A DNA stretch of 45,547 bases from contig JAFVBO010000059.1 of assembly GCA_017479935.1 (NCBI GenBank), forward strand, positions 1-45,547. Direction: 5' to 3'. The notes under the pieces were generated by a model. It saw nothing but the letters and a program-made list of their open reading frames with translations, had not been told where the DNA came from and searched no databases. The position numbers were made by a program, and so were the translations under genes. Shown here piece after piece: positions 39,651-45,547 of this stretch; the stretch's first letter is position 1, and the number at the start of each line of letters is the position of its first letter. This stretch comes from Lachnospiraceae bacterium. Lineage in GTDB: Bacteria; Bacillota; Clostridia; Lachnospirales; Lachnospiraceae.

Positions 39651-39788
39651 ATGAAGTATGTATGTGTGATCTGCGGGTATGTGTACGATCCGGCGGAGAA
39701 TGACGGTGTCGCGTTTGAGGATCTCCCGGAAGATTGGGTATGCCCGGATTGCGGCGTAGGCAAGGAAAATTTTGAGCCGGCGGAATAG
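39651..39788 (+). CDS. Rubredoxin, short 45-residue form
   Basis: The small iron protein has the two CxxCG knuckles that bind one Fe: C5/C8 ([10 protein letters not shown]) and C31/C34 ([10 protein letters not shown]), with the usual aromatic residues Y10, F22 and W29. It carries electrons in the cytoplasm, in clostridia mostly to peroxide- or oxygen-reducing enzymes. At 45 aa it is about seven to nine residues shorter than the common form; the missing part is the loop between DPAE and FEDLP, as in the short rubredoxin known from Desulfovibrio desulfuricans. GAGGAGG at about 39634-39640 is a strong ribosome site. It is followed after three bases by a zinc-ribbon protein gene. Confidence 0.92.
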   Translation: MKYVCVICGYVYDPAENDGVAFEDLPEDWVCPDCGVGKENFEPAE

Positions 39789-39791
39789 AAA

Positions 39792-40037
39792 ATGGAGTCG
39801 GCAAGCTGCCCTTACTGTGGCGAGACTTTGCGGATGGGGGAATACAGGCCGGGTGGTTTAAGGCCAGGCGCCGTTCCGCAGTTTGTGCCGGAGGAGGAGA
39901 TGGAGGAGACCACATCCCCCTCCTTTCTTGTGTTTGCCCGCCTTCCTGTGGGACGATGTCTGAAAGCCGGTTACTGTGAAAACTGCGACAGAGTGTTCGC
40001 GGAGTTTGATGTTCCGACAGACGGGGCAAAAGAGTGA
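39792..40037 (+). CDS. Small zinc-ribbon protein (DUF6487-like)
   Basis: The 81-aa protein has two Cys pairs, C6/C9 (CPYCGETLRMGEY) and C62/C65 (YCENCDRVF), with a third Cys at C56, a pattern that would bind one zinc ion. The middle part is beta-rich (PSFLVFARLPVG). It resembles small PF20097/DUF6487-type proteins of Clostridia, by eye only. It starts three bases after the rubredoxin stop and lacks a clear ribosome site of its own, so it is probably translated by coupling with rubredoxin. Its role and any link to rubredoxin are unknown. Confidence 0.68.
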   Translation: MESASCPYCGETLRMGEYRPGGLRPGAVPQFVPEEEMEETTSPSFLVFARLPVGRCLKAGYCENCDRVFAEFDVPTDGAKE

Positions 40038-40130
40038 GGAAAGCAGAGGCAGAGTATTCTTATGAAAGGCTCTCATCTTCACACTTAACTAATGCCAGTG
40101 CGGGATCGTGCTGGTTGATAGGTCGGAAAC

Positions 40131-40175
40131 AGACCGGTGGTTTTATGACGCAAGTCATGAGATCGCCGGTCTTTT
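40131..40175 (+). terminator. Terminator of the rubredoxin unit
   Basis: AGACCGG (40131-40137) pairs with CCGGTCT (40166-40172) around an inner ATGAC-GCAA-GTCAT hairpin, followed by TTTA. It lies 95 bp behind the zinc-ribbon gene. No gene is seen between there and 40308. Confidence 0.65.
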
Positions 40176-40307
40176 ACAATTCTTTCATTTCTTTTTCAGC
40201 TTCCTTTCAGCGAGGGATGTTATTGTAAGGATGTCCAAAGGGAAGAGCAGAGGACATGAGAAAAGAAACTGAAAGTCATCTCTGTCATATAGAAAGAAGG
40301 TATCAGA

Positions 40308-41711
40308 ATGTATAACGAAGAATATGAAAATTACGATGAATACGTGGAAGCGGGAACAGGAACAGGAACGGGAATGGAAGAGGAAATGGCTTCCGAAACG
40401 ATGGAGCAGCCGGCTCCGGAAGCTCCCGGAAAGAAGAAAAAAACCGGAAGAAAGATGGTAGCGTTTGCTCTGTGCTTTGCACTCTTAGGCAGCGCCCTCG
40501 GCGTTGGCGGCGTGGCTGTCGCGAATGCCCGGAAGGGAAGCGGAAGCACCACCTTGTTCTTTGCCAACAGAAACTTAAACGCCGCGGTGGAAACTTCGTA
40601 TGTAGACACCACGCGCGAGATGACGCCGAAGGAAATTTACGCGGGAAACGTTGAGTCGACGGTCGGTATCACGACGCAGATCACGACCAACTATTTCGGG
40701 TATCAGACCCAGGCTGCCGCATCCGGATCCGGATTTATCCTGACCGAGGACGGCTATGTGCTGACCAACTACCATGTCATTGAGGACGCCAGCACGATTA
40801 CGGTTTCCATGTTTGATGGAACGACGTATGACGCGAAACTGGTTGGCTATGATCAGAGCAACGATATCGCGGTGTTAAAGATTGACGCGACGGGCCTGTC
40901 GCCGGTTGTTCTGGGCGACTCCTCCAGCCTGTCGGTTGGCGATCAGGTGATGGCCATCGGCAATCCTTTAGGCGAGCTGACCTTCTCCCTGACGGTTGGT
41001 TACGTGTCGGCCCTGGGGCGCTCTATCACCCTGGAGAACGGTACGATGATGAACCTGATCCAGACGGATGCCGCCATCAACTCCGGTAACTCCGGCGGCG
41101 CGCTGTTCAATACGCACGGTGAAGTGATCGGTATCACGAACGCCAAGTATTCCAGCAGCGGCTTTTCCGGCACCGCCTCGATCGATAACATCGGTTTTGC
41201 GATCCCGGTCAACACGGTTCGCAACATTATCATGAGCATCATTGAAAACGGCTATATCGTGAAGCCTTACATCGGTGTGAATGTGGATGTGGTATCCCGG
41301 AACATGATGAGATACGGTATCCCCGCTGGTGTGGCCATTACGGGTGTCATGGAAGAAAGCCCTGCGCAGGCAGCCGGCATTCAGGTGGATGATATCGTCA
41401 CGAAGGTGAATGGACAGGAAATCAGCACGACGCAGGAACTGTCTAACGCCATCACGAACGGCAAGGTGGGCGATGAGCTGGTGCTGACGATCTACCGCAA
41501 GGGCGAGTATCTGGAACTGACGGTTGTGATCGGAGAACGGCAGCAGGAAGCTCTGCCGAGCCAGCAGAACCAGAATAACCAGAGCGGAAACCAGGGTCAG
41601 AACCGCGGACAGAATGGCCAGGGAAACGGATCGGATGACTCCATGGATGAATTCGAGAACTTCACGGAAGATTTCTTTGGCGGCAGCCCGTTTGGTTTCT
41701 ACATGCCGTAA
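40308..41711 (+). CDS. htrA: Membrane-anchored HtrA/DegP-type serine protease
   Basis: The 467-aa protein has an acidic cytoplasmic N-terminus (1-40), one membrane helix (about 49-74), an S1C trypsin-like domain and one PDZ domain. The catalytic triad is H156 (LTNYHVIED), D186 (SNDIAVLKID) and S262 (NSGNSGGALFN). The PDZ part (about 325-415) contains GVMEESPAQAAGIQVDDIVTKVNGQEI. The end is Gln/Asn/Gly-rich and then acidic, ending in Phe/Gly. It faces the outside and removes or refolds damaged exported proteins. In Firmicutes such genes are induced by envelope stress via two-component systems, none of which is in this window. GAAGG precedes the ATG. Confidence 0.9.
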   Translation: MYNEEYENYDEYVEAGTGTGTGMEEEMASETMEQPAPEAPGKKKKTGRKMVAFALCFALLGSALGVGGVAVANARKGSGSTTLFFANRNLNAAVETSYVDTTREMTPKEIYAGNVESTVGITTQITTNYFGYQTQAAASGSGFILTEDGYVLTNYHVIEDASTITVSMFDGTTYDAKLVGYDQSNDIAVLKIDATGLSPVVLGDSSSLSVGDQVMAIGNPLGELTFSLTVGYVSALGRSITLENGTMMNLIQTDAAINSGNSGGALFNTHGEVIGITNAKYSSSGFSGTASIDNIGFAIPVNTVRNIIMSIIENGYIVKPYIGVNVDVVSRNMMRYGIPAGVAITGVMEESPAQAAGIQVDDIVTKVNGQEISTTQELSNAITNGKVGDELVLTIYRKGEYLELTVVIGERQQEALPSQQNQNNQSGNQGQNRGQNGQGNGSDDSMDEFENFTEDFFGGSPFGFYMP

Positions 41712-41772
41712 GGCGGATGGTCCGGGGCCTGATTGGCGCTGAACCGTGAATACTATCCTGCCAGTTTCAGAA

Positions 41773-41800
41773 TTGACAAAAACGGTACAAATGCTATAAT
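41773..41800 (+). promoter_or_regulatory. Consensus sigma-A promoter of the MBOAT gene
   Basis: Perfect TTGACA (41773-41778) and perfect TATAAT (41795-41800) with a 16-nt spacer, the strongest promoter in the window. The repeat GAACCGTGAATACTAT lies just upstream (41741-41756). Confidence 0.85.
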
Positions 41801-41813
41801 AATACAAAGTGGT

Positions 41814-41842
41814 GTCCTGCCGGATCATCCGGCAGGACATTT
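41814..41842 (+). terminator. Strong hairpin in the first 35 nt of the MBOAT mRNA
   Basis: An 11-bp perfect stem GTCCTGCCGGA/TCCGGCAGGAC (41814-41824 with 41828-41838) with a 3-nt loop, followed by ATTTTCG. It begins about seven bases after the predicted start site. It could terminate htrA read-through, act as an attenuator, or protect the 5' end. Confidence 0.6.
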
Positions 41843-41876
41843 TCGTATTGTCAAAATCAGAAAGGTTCCCGATGCT

Positions 41877-43208
41877 ATGATTGTATTCTCTGGTCTGGAA
41901 TTCATGTTCCGTTTCCTTCCCATTTTTCTGCTGGCCTATTATCTGACGCCGGCCCGCTTCAGGGATTATGTGCTGTTTGGAGGCAGTTTTATTTTCTATG
42001 CTTCCGGCGAGCCGATTTTTGTGTGGGTGCTTCTGGGACTGACGCTCATTAACTATTTCCTGGCCAATCAGGATGATCTGCTGACCCTGGCGGTGCTGGT
42101 TTTAGATATCGGCGTGCTGGTCGGCTGTAAGATCGCGGCACTCGCGATTCCGTCCTTTTCCCTCCCGATCGGCATCAGCTTCTATATTTTCAAGATGATT
42201 TCCTTCCAGGCGGATCTGTACCGAGGAAAGCTTCGCAGACGCCCGGGCTTTATTCAGGTGGCGGCCTACTTTACCATGTTCCCGCAGATTGCGGAAGGCC
42301 CGATCATGCGGTACGGCGAGGGTCGCTTCTCCGCCAAAAGAGGGCATGAGGTATCGGTTACGCTTTTGGATGACGGCCTTACCTTCTTTATCATTGGTCT
42401 GGCCATGAAGGTGCTGATCGCGGACCGCATCGGCATTCTCTGGAATGAGATCGTCAAGATCGGATTTGAAAGTATTTCCACGCCGCTTGCGTGGCTCGGC
42501 GCGTTTGGCTATTCGTTCCAGCTGTATTTCGACTTCTGGGGTTACTCTTTGATGGCGGCCGGCTTAGGACGCATGCTGGGATTTCCCTTTATTCACAACT
42601 TCCTGGATCCGTACGCCGCCAATGGCATTGCGGATTTCTACCGCCGCTGGCACGCGACGCTGGGAAGCTTCTTCCGCGATTACGTGTACATCCCCTTAGG
42701 CGGCAGCCGCGAAGGGGACGGAAAGACCATCCGCAACCTGCTGATCGTCTGGGCCTTAACCGGCCTGTGGCATGGCGGCACGGTGAACTTCCTGATCTGG
42801 GGCCTGGTGCTGGGTCTCCTCATCATCTACGAGAAATTTGTGGCGGCGAACCTGATGGAACGCATCCCGATTCTGGGACATCTGCATGTCTGGTTTTTCA
42901 TCCCTCTTACCTGGGTGATCTTCGCGATCTCGGATCTGGGCAAGCTGGGCACCTACTTTTCACGCTTATTCCCGTTCTTTGGAGCGGCGGGCGGCGTGGT
43001 GAACCCGGGCGATTTCATGATGTACCTGAAGATGTTCTGGCCGTTTTTCCTGGCCTCGGTGCTTTTATGTGTTCCAGCTATCAGTAATACGCTCATAGCC
43101 TGGCGCAAGAAGCTCCCGATCCGCATCATTCTGATCGCGCTTTTGTGGGTCTGCGTCTATATGGCGGTCACGAGCGCAGGAAATCCGTTTATGTACTTTA
43201 ACTTCTAA
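41877..43208 (+). CDS. MBOAT family O-acyltransferase (AlgI/DltB type)
   Basis: The 443-aa polytopic protein (about ten to eleven segments) moves an acyl group, usually acetyl, across the membrane onto an extracellular polymer. Signature regions are SYSFQLYFDFWGYSLMA-like (about 210-226), FYRRWHATLGSFFRDYVYIPLGG with H259, and GLWHGGTVNFLIWG with the conserved H299. The start at 41877 was chosen because the hydrophobic part begins there; the longer frame runs back through the promoter. The next plus-strand gene encodes an SGNH protein, the usual partner, so the pair most likely O-acetylates an exopolysaccharide or wall polymer. Unlike alginate or dlt clusters no polymerase or carrier protein gene is adjacent. 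Confidence 0.88.
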   Translation: MIVFSGLEFMFRFLPIFLLAYYLTPARFRDYVLFGGSFIFYASGEPIFVWVLLGLTLINYFLANQDDLLTLAVLVLDIGVLVGCKIAALAIPSFSLPIGISFYIFKMISFQADLYRGKLRRRPGFIQVAAYFTMFPQIAEGPIMRYGEGRFSAKRGHEVSVTLLDDGLTFFIIGLAMKVLIADRIGILWNEIVKIGFESISTPLAWLGAFGYSFQLYFDFWGYSLMAAGLGRMLGFPFIHNFLDPYAANGIADFYRRWHATLGSFFRDYVYIPLGGSREGDGKTIRNLLIVWALTGLWHGGTVNFLIWGLVLGLLIIYEKFVAANLMERIPILGHLHVWFFIPLTWVIFAISDLGKLGTYFSRLFPFFGAAGGVVNPGDFMMYLKMFWPFFLASVLLCVPAISNTLIAWRKKLPIRIILIALLWVCVYMAVTSAGNPFMYFNF

Positions 43209-43209
43209 G

Positions 43210-43416
43210 AAAGCCGAACGAAGGTGTAGGAGGAAACGAAGCGTTTACGCTTCTGTTTCCTCCATACACCTGAGTGGCACAAAAATGAGCATGTAGCGGG
43301 GGAGGGGCCCCGCGAAATGCGAATTTTTGTAGGATTGCGAGAGTTCGAACGAAGTGAGAACGTAGCAATCCTACGGCTTTCGTAGCACAAAACTAAGCAA
43401 AGTGAGGATGCAGGGC
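43210..43416 (+). repeat. Modular hairpin element, copy C
   Basis: Four parts in order. Module 1: hairpin 43222-43271 (AGGTGTA, GGAGGAAAC and GAAGCG arms). Module 2: core ATGAGCATGTAG (43285-43296) and CGAAATGCGAAT (43313-43324) inside an ACAAAAAT/ATTTTTGT stem with an inner CGGGG/CCCCG stem. Module 3: GTAGGATTGC/GCAATCCTAC (about 43329-43374). Last, AAGTGAGGATGCAGGGCATG (43400-43419) repeats the opening of module 1 and runs into the start codon of the next gene. Copies A (13060-13342) and B (17373-17440) share modules 1 and 2, or 1 only. Confidence 0.7.
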
Positions 43417-44475
43417 ATGTCTATTCATAGAAGAAAACGCAGAAAAACATCGTATTCGATGGTCATTCTGGTTGCGGTAAGCACCATCTTGTTCAGCCTG
43501 ATTGGCTTCATCGGCCAAAACGGAGCCTACCGCGAATATACGCTGGATCCGATCCAGGAACCCTATCTGAAACTGGTTTTTTCCGGACTTCAGAACGGAC
43601 GATATCCTTGGAGCGTACCGCCGGTCGGCCGCAAGCGCCCCAACAAAAAGAATGAAAGCCGTCTGTCGACGGTAGCCAAAATCAGACAGGGAGAAACGCA
43701 GCCGCCAATCCAGGAGATTTTTACGGAAGAGGGACTGCTCCCGGCGGGGGTGTGCAGCCCGGTCATGGATGCCGTGGATTACGGCGCTACCAATCCGAAT
43801 TATCTGACGCCGGAAGGGCAGGAGTTTACCTATGACACGTCCGGTATGTTCGCGCCGAATGGGGTCTACTATTACCTGACTCCCGTGACGGAAGACTATT
43901 TTAACGACGCGATCTTTATCGGGGATTCCCGCACGGAAGGTCTGTGGCTGTACGGAGGCATGCAGAGCTTTACCTCCTTCATCGCCAAGTCGAAGCTGGA
44001 TGTGTACACGATTATGGATACGCCGGTTCCTTTCCACGGCGTGGACGGAACGGAGCAGGAGATGACCGTTCGTCAGCTTCTTTCCGAGAGGACGTATGCC
44101 AAAGTGTACCTGTCCCTGGGTATCAACGAATTGGGTGATGAAACCCAGTACGTGTATTACGCGTATCGGGATATCGTGGAAACGATCCGCCAGATGCAGC
44201 CGAATGCGATCATCTTTCTGCAGGGCATCATGCATGTGACGGCTTCCAGAAGCAAGACCGACTCGATTTTCACCAACGCCAATATCGTGGATAAGAATGA
44301 GGCGATTGCATCGCTGGCAAACGGCCGGGATATCTTCTATATTGATATGAACCCGGTAGTGTGCGATGAAAACGGAGATCTGATGGAGGAGCACTCGGCG
44401 GATGATGTCCATCTTCGCGCGCGGGCGTATCCGCTGTGGAGAGATTTCCTGATGAGTAATGGAATTGTGCGATAA
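43417..44475 (+). CDS. Membrane-anchored SGNH hydrolase-type protein, MBOAT partner
   Basis: The 352-aa protein has a basic start, one membrane helix (about 13-33) and an extracellular SGNH domain: block I IFIGDSRTEG with S171, block III SLGINELG, and block V DDVHLRARAY with D329/H332. Such proteins complete polymer O-acetylation started by an MBOAT protein, which is encoded directly upstream. A linker of about 120 residues (rich in Pro, Lys, Thr) precedes the domain. The ATG at 43417 follows GTGAGG; both lie inside the repeat element copy C, and in-frame GTG 43402 and ATG 43408 are alternatives. Substrate polymer unknown. A terminator follows. Confidence 0.85.
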   Translation: MSIHRRKRRKTSYSMVILVAVSTILFSLIGFIGQNGAYREYTLDPIQEPYLKLVFSGLQNGRYPWSVPPVGRKRPNKKNESRLSTVAKIRQGETQPPIQEIFTEEGLLPAGVCSPVMDAVDYGATNPNYLTPEGQEFTYDTSGMFAPNGVYYYLTPVTEDYFNDAIFIGDSRTEGLWLYGGMQSFTSFIAKSKLDVYTIMDTPVPFHGVDGTEQEMTVRQLLSERTYAKVYLSLGINELGDETQYVYYAYRDIVETIRQMQPNAIIFLQGIMHVTASRSKTDSIFTNANIVDKNEAIASLANGRDIFYIDMNPVVCDENGDLMEEHSADDVHLRARAYPLWRDFLMSNGIVR

Positions 44476-44510
44476 AGAAATAATCAGCACAGTTGTGCGA
44501 AAAACGAGGG

Positions 44511-44534
44511 AAATGGCTGCTTGCAGCCATTTTT
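44511..44534 (+). terminator. Terminator of the MBOAT-SGNH unit
   Basis: A 10-bp perfect stem AAATGGCTGC/GCAGCCATTT (44511-44520 with 44523-44532) with a 2-nt loop and a short T-run. Confidence 0.7.
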
Positions 44535-44564
44535 CCATGTTATTCTGTATTAAGGGAGAGATAG

Positions 44565-45503
44565 ATGAAGGTTCAGATATTACAGATGCTGGAAGGCGCC
44601 AAAAAAGCGGAGGGCCTTACAGTCATTATCGACGTGTTCCGGGCATTCAGTCTGGAGTGCTACCTGGTGGCGCAGGGCGCAGAGGAAGTTTTCCCGATTG
44701 GCACGCTGGAGGAGGCTTTTGCCTTAAAGGCGGAGGACCCGGAAAATCGCGTGCTGTTTGGTGAGCGCGGCGGCGCCCGGGTGGATGGGTGTGAGTATGG
44801 AAACTCCCCTTCGCAGGCGGCCGGAGTGGATTTCACGGGAAAAACCATTCTGCACACGACCAGCGCCGGCACGCAGGGAATTGTCAATGCAACAGGGGCA
44901 TCCGAGATCCTGACCGGTGCGCTCGTGAATGCAAGAGCCATTGCGGATTACATTTTGGCGCAGGACCCGGAAATCGTGTCGTTGGTGGCCATGGGAAATG
45001 CCGGGCTTTCGCCCAACAAAGAGGATACGCTCTGCGCCGAGTATATCCGGAGCCTTCTTTTGGACGAAGATTTTGACATGGAAAGCCGCCTGGCTTCCCT
45101 GCGGACCGATGGCGGCCAGCACTTCTTCAATCCAGACACCCAGGAAATCTATCCGCAGCCGGACTTCTTCCTGGCAACGCGCGTGGATTGCTTCCCGTTT
45201 GTGCTCAAGGTGGAGAAAGAGGATGGCAGGTTTATCACACATCCGCTGAGACGTTTCATCCATCTCCCGCACAGCATTTACAGCAAGGATGAATACGGGA
45301 GAATTCTGGCGGAAATCCGTTTTCCGGAGGAGGAGAAGGGGTTATACAACATAGAGAGGACGTACGTCTGCGAGTCGTTATTCTCTGTCAACCTGGCGGA
45401 GGAACTTGTGGACGAGGCCTTGCGGCAAATCCGGAAGCAGGGCGGCCGTGTGAAGGCGGATTGCCCGTTCGCGAAACAGTATCTGGAGAAGAAAAGAAAG
45501 TAA
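44565..45503 (+). CDS. ComB family (2-phosphosulfolactate phosphatase-like) protein
   Basis: The 312-aa protein matches PF04029: IIDVFRAFS (21-29), GERGGARVDG-x-EYGNSPSQ, HTTSAGTQG and the later VAMGNAG segment. In methanogens ComB makes sulfolactate for coenzyme M; clostridia lack that pathway, so the actual substrate is unknown and probably another phosphorylated hydroxy acid. It is longer than the archaeal enzyme by about 70 residues because of a C-terminal extension (about 235-312) with a Cys and many basic residues. The ATG at 44565 has AAGGGAGAG upstream. It appears as a single gene with a hairpin at the window end. Confidence 0.82.
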   Translation: MKVQILQMLEGAKKAEGLTVIIDVFRAFSLECYLVAQGAEEVFPIGTLEEAFALKAEDPENRVLFGERGGARVDGCEYGNSPSQAAGVDFTGKTILHTTSAGTQGIVNATGASEILTGALVNARAIADYILAQDPEIVSLVAMGNAGLSPNKEDTLCAEYIRSLLLDEDFDMESRLASLRTDGGQHFFNPDTQEIYPQPDFFLATRVDCFPFVLKVEKEDGRFITHPLRRFIHLPHSIYSKDEYGRILAEIRFPEEEKGLYNIERTYVCESLFSVNLAEELVDEALRQIRKQGGRVKADCPFAKQYLEKKRK

Positions 45504-45519
45504 CGAAATACAGGTCCCA

Positions 45520-45547
45520 GGCGCAGCGTGCTAGAGCACGTTGCGCC
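45520..45547 (+). terminator. Terminator hairpin of the ComB-family gene, cut by the window end
   Basis: A 12-bp stem GGCGCAGCGTGC (45520-45531) with GCACGTTGCGCC (45536-45547), one G-U pair. Whether a T-tract follows cannot be seen. Confidence 0.65.

Overview
The window looks like chromosome from a gut-type, strictly anaerobic Clostridia species, most likely Lachnospiraceae. The basis is the G+C-rich codon use, strong AGGAGG-type ribosome sites, near-consensus sigma-A promoters, the GlgC/GlgD pair, a HAAS/DUF1700 protein, two GH3 enzymes with reversed domain order, many lipoproteins and a short rubredoxin. This assignment is inference from gene families; no rRNA is present.

Layout. 1-3.2 kb: a repeat-rich leader, a type Ic aspartate aminotransferase, and a convergent AT-richer AAA ATPase/nuclease-like gene. 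3.4-8.9 kb: a surface lipoprotein (InlB-like repeat, BspA-type leucine-rich repeats, SGNH domain) with a Pr6Pr membrane protein, a coiled-coil protein, a pectin methylesterase without signal peptide, and ROK glucokinase. 9-13 kb: rlmI and a Fur-family regulator on the minus strand, a wrecked AAA-ATPase/PD-(D/E)XK gene, and a TIGR01906 membrane protein. 13.05-13.96 kb: no protein gene; a modular hairpin repeat, a well-supported candidate small RNA on the minus strand, and a second structured stretch ending in a plus-strand terminator. 13.96-17.2 kb: a minus-strand PAP2-like / DNA adenine methylase / DtxR-type operon and a lipoprotein. 17.5-20.9 kb: M20 amidohydrolase-argB-argC operon. 21.2-31.5 kb: glycan locus with two permuted GH3 enzymes, a CBM-like lipoprotein, and a convergent paralogue of the 3.5-kb lipoprotein. 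31.8-35.4 kb: glgC-glgD and aroC. 35.5-36.7 kb: a split chromate-transporter pair. 36.8-40.0 kb: typA, tRNA-Arg(ACG), HAAS protein, rubredoxin and a zinc-ribbon protein. 40.3-45.5 kb: HtrA-type protease, an MBOAT O-acyltransferase, an SGNH partner, and a ComB-family phosphatase.

How the parts fit: sugar capture and storage are prominent (GH3 enzymes, CBM lipoprotein, pectinesterase, glucokinase, ADP-glucose synthesis), together with cell-surface acyl chemistry (MBOAT plus SGNH, and two SGNH-like lipoproteins). Two metalloregulators (Fur-like and DtxR-like) lie within 4 kb of each other.

Most unusual signals: (1) a modular family of intergenic hairpin elements at about 13.06-13.34, 17.37-17.44 and 43.21-43.42 kb whose stems covary while a short core stays identical, one copy of which supplies the start region of a gene; (2) an orphan, four-hairpin small-RNA candidate at 13343-13508 on the minus strand with its own promoter and terminator; (3) a family of terminator palindromes sitting behind four unrelated genes; (4) the two paralogous InlB/LRR/SGNH lipoproteins; (5) an AAA-ATPase gene in which an internal deletion has removed most of the nuclease domain but left its C-terminal end out of frame.
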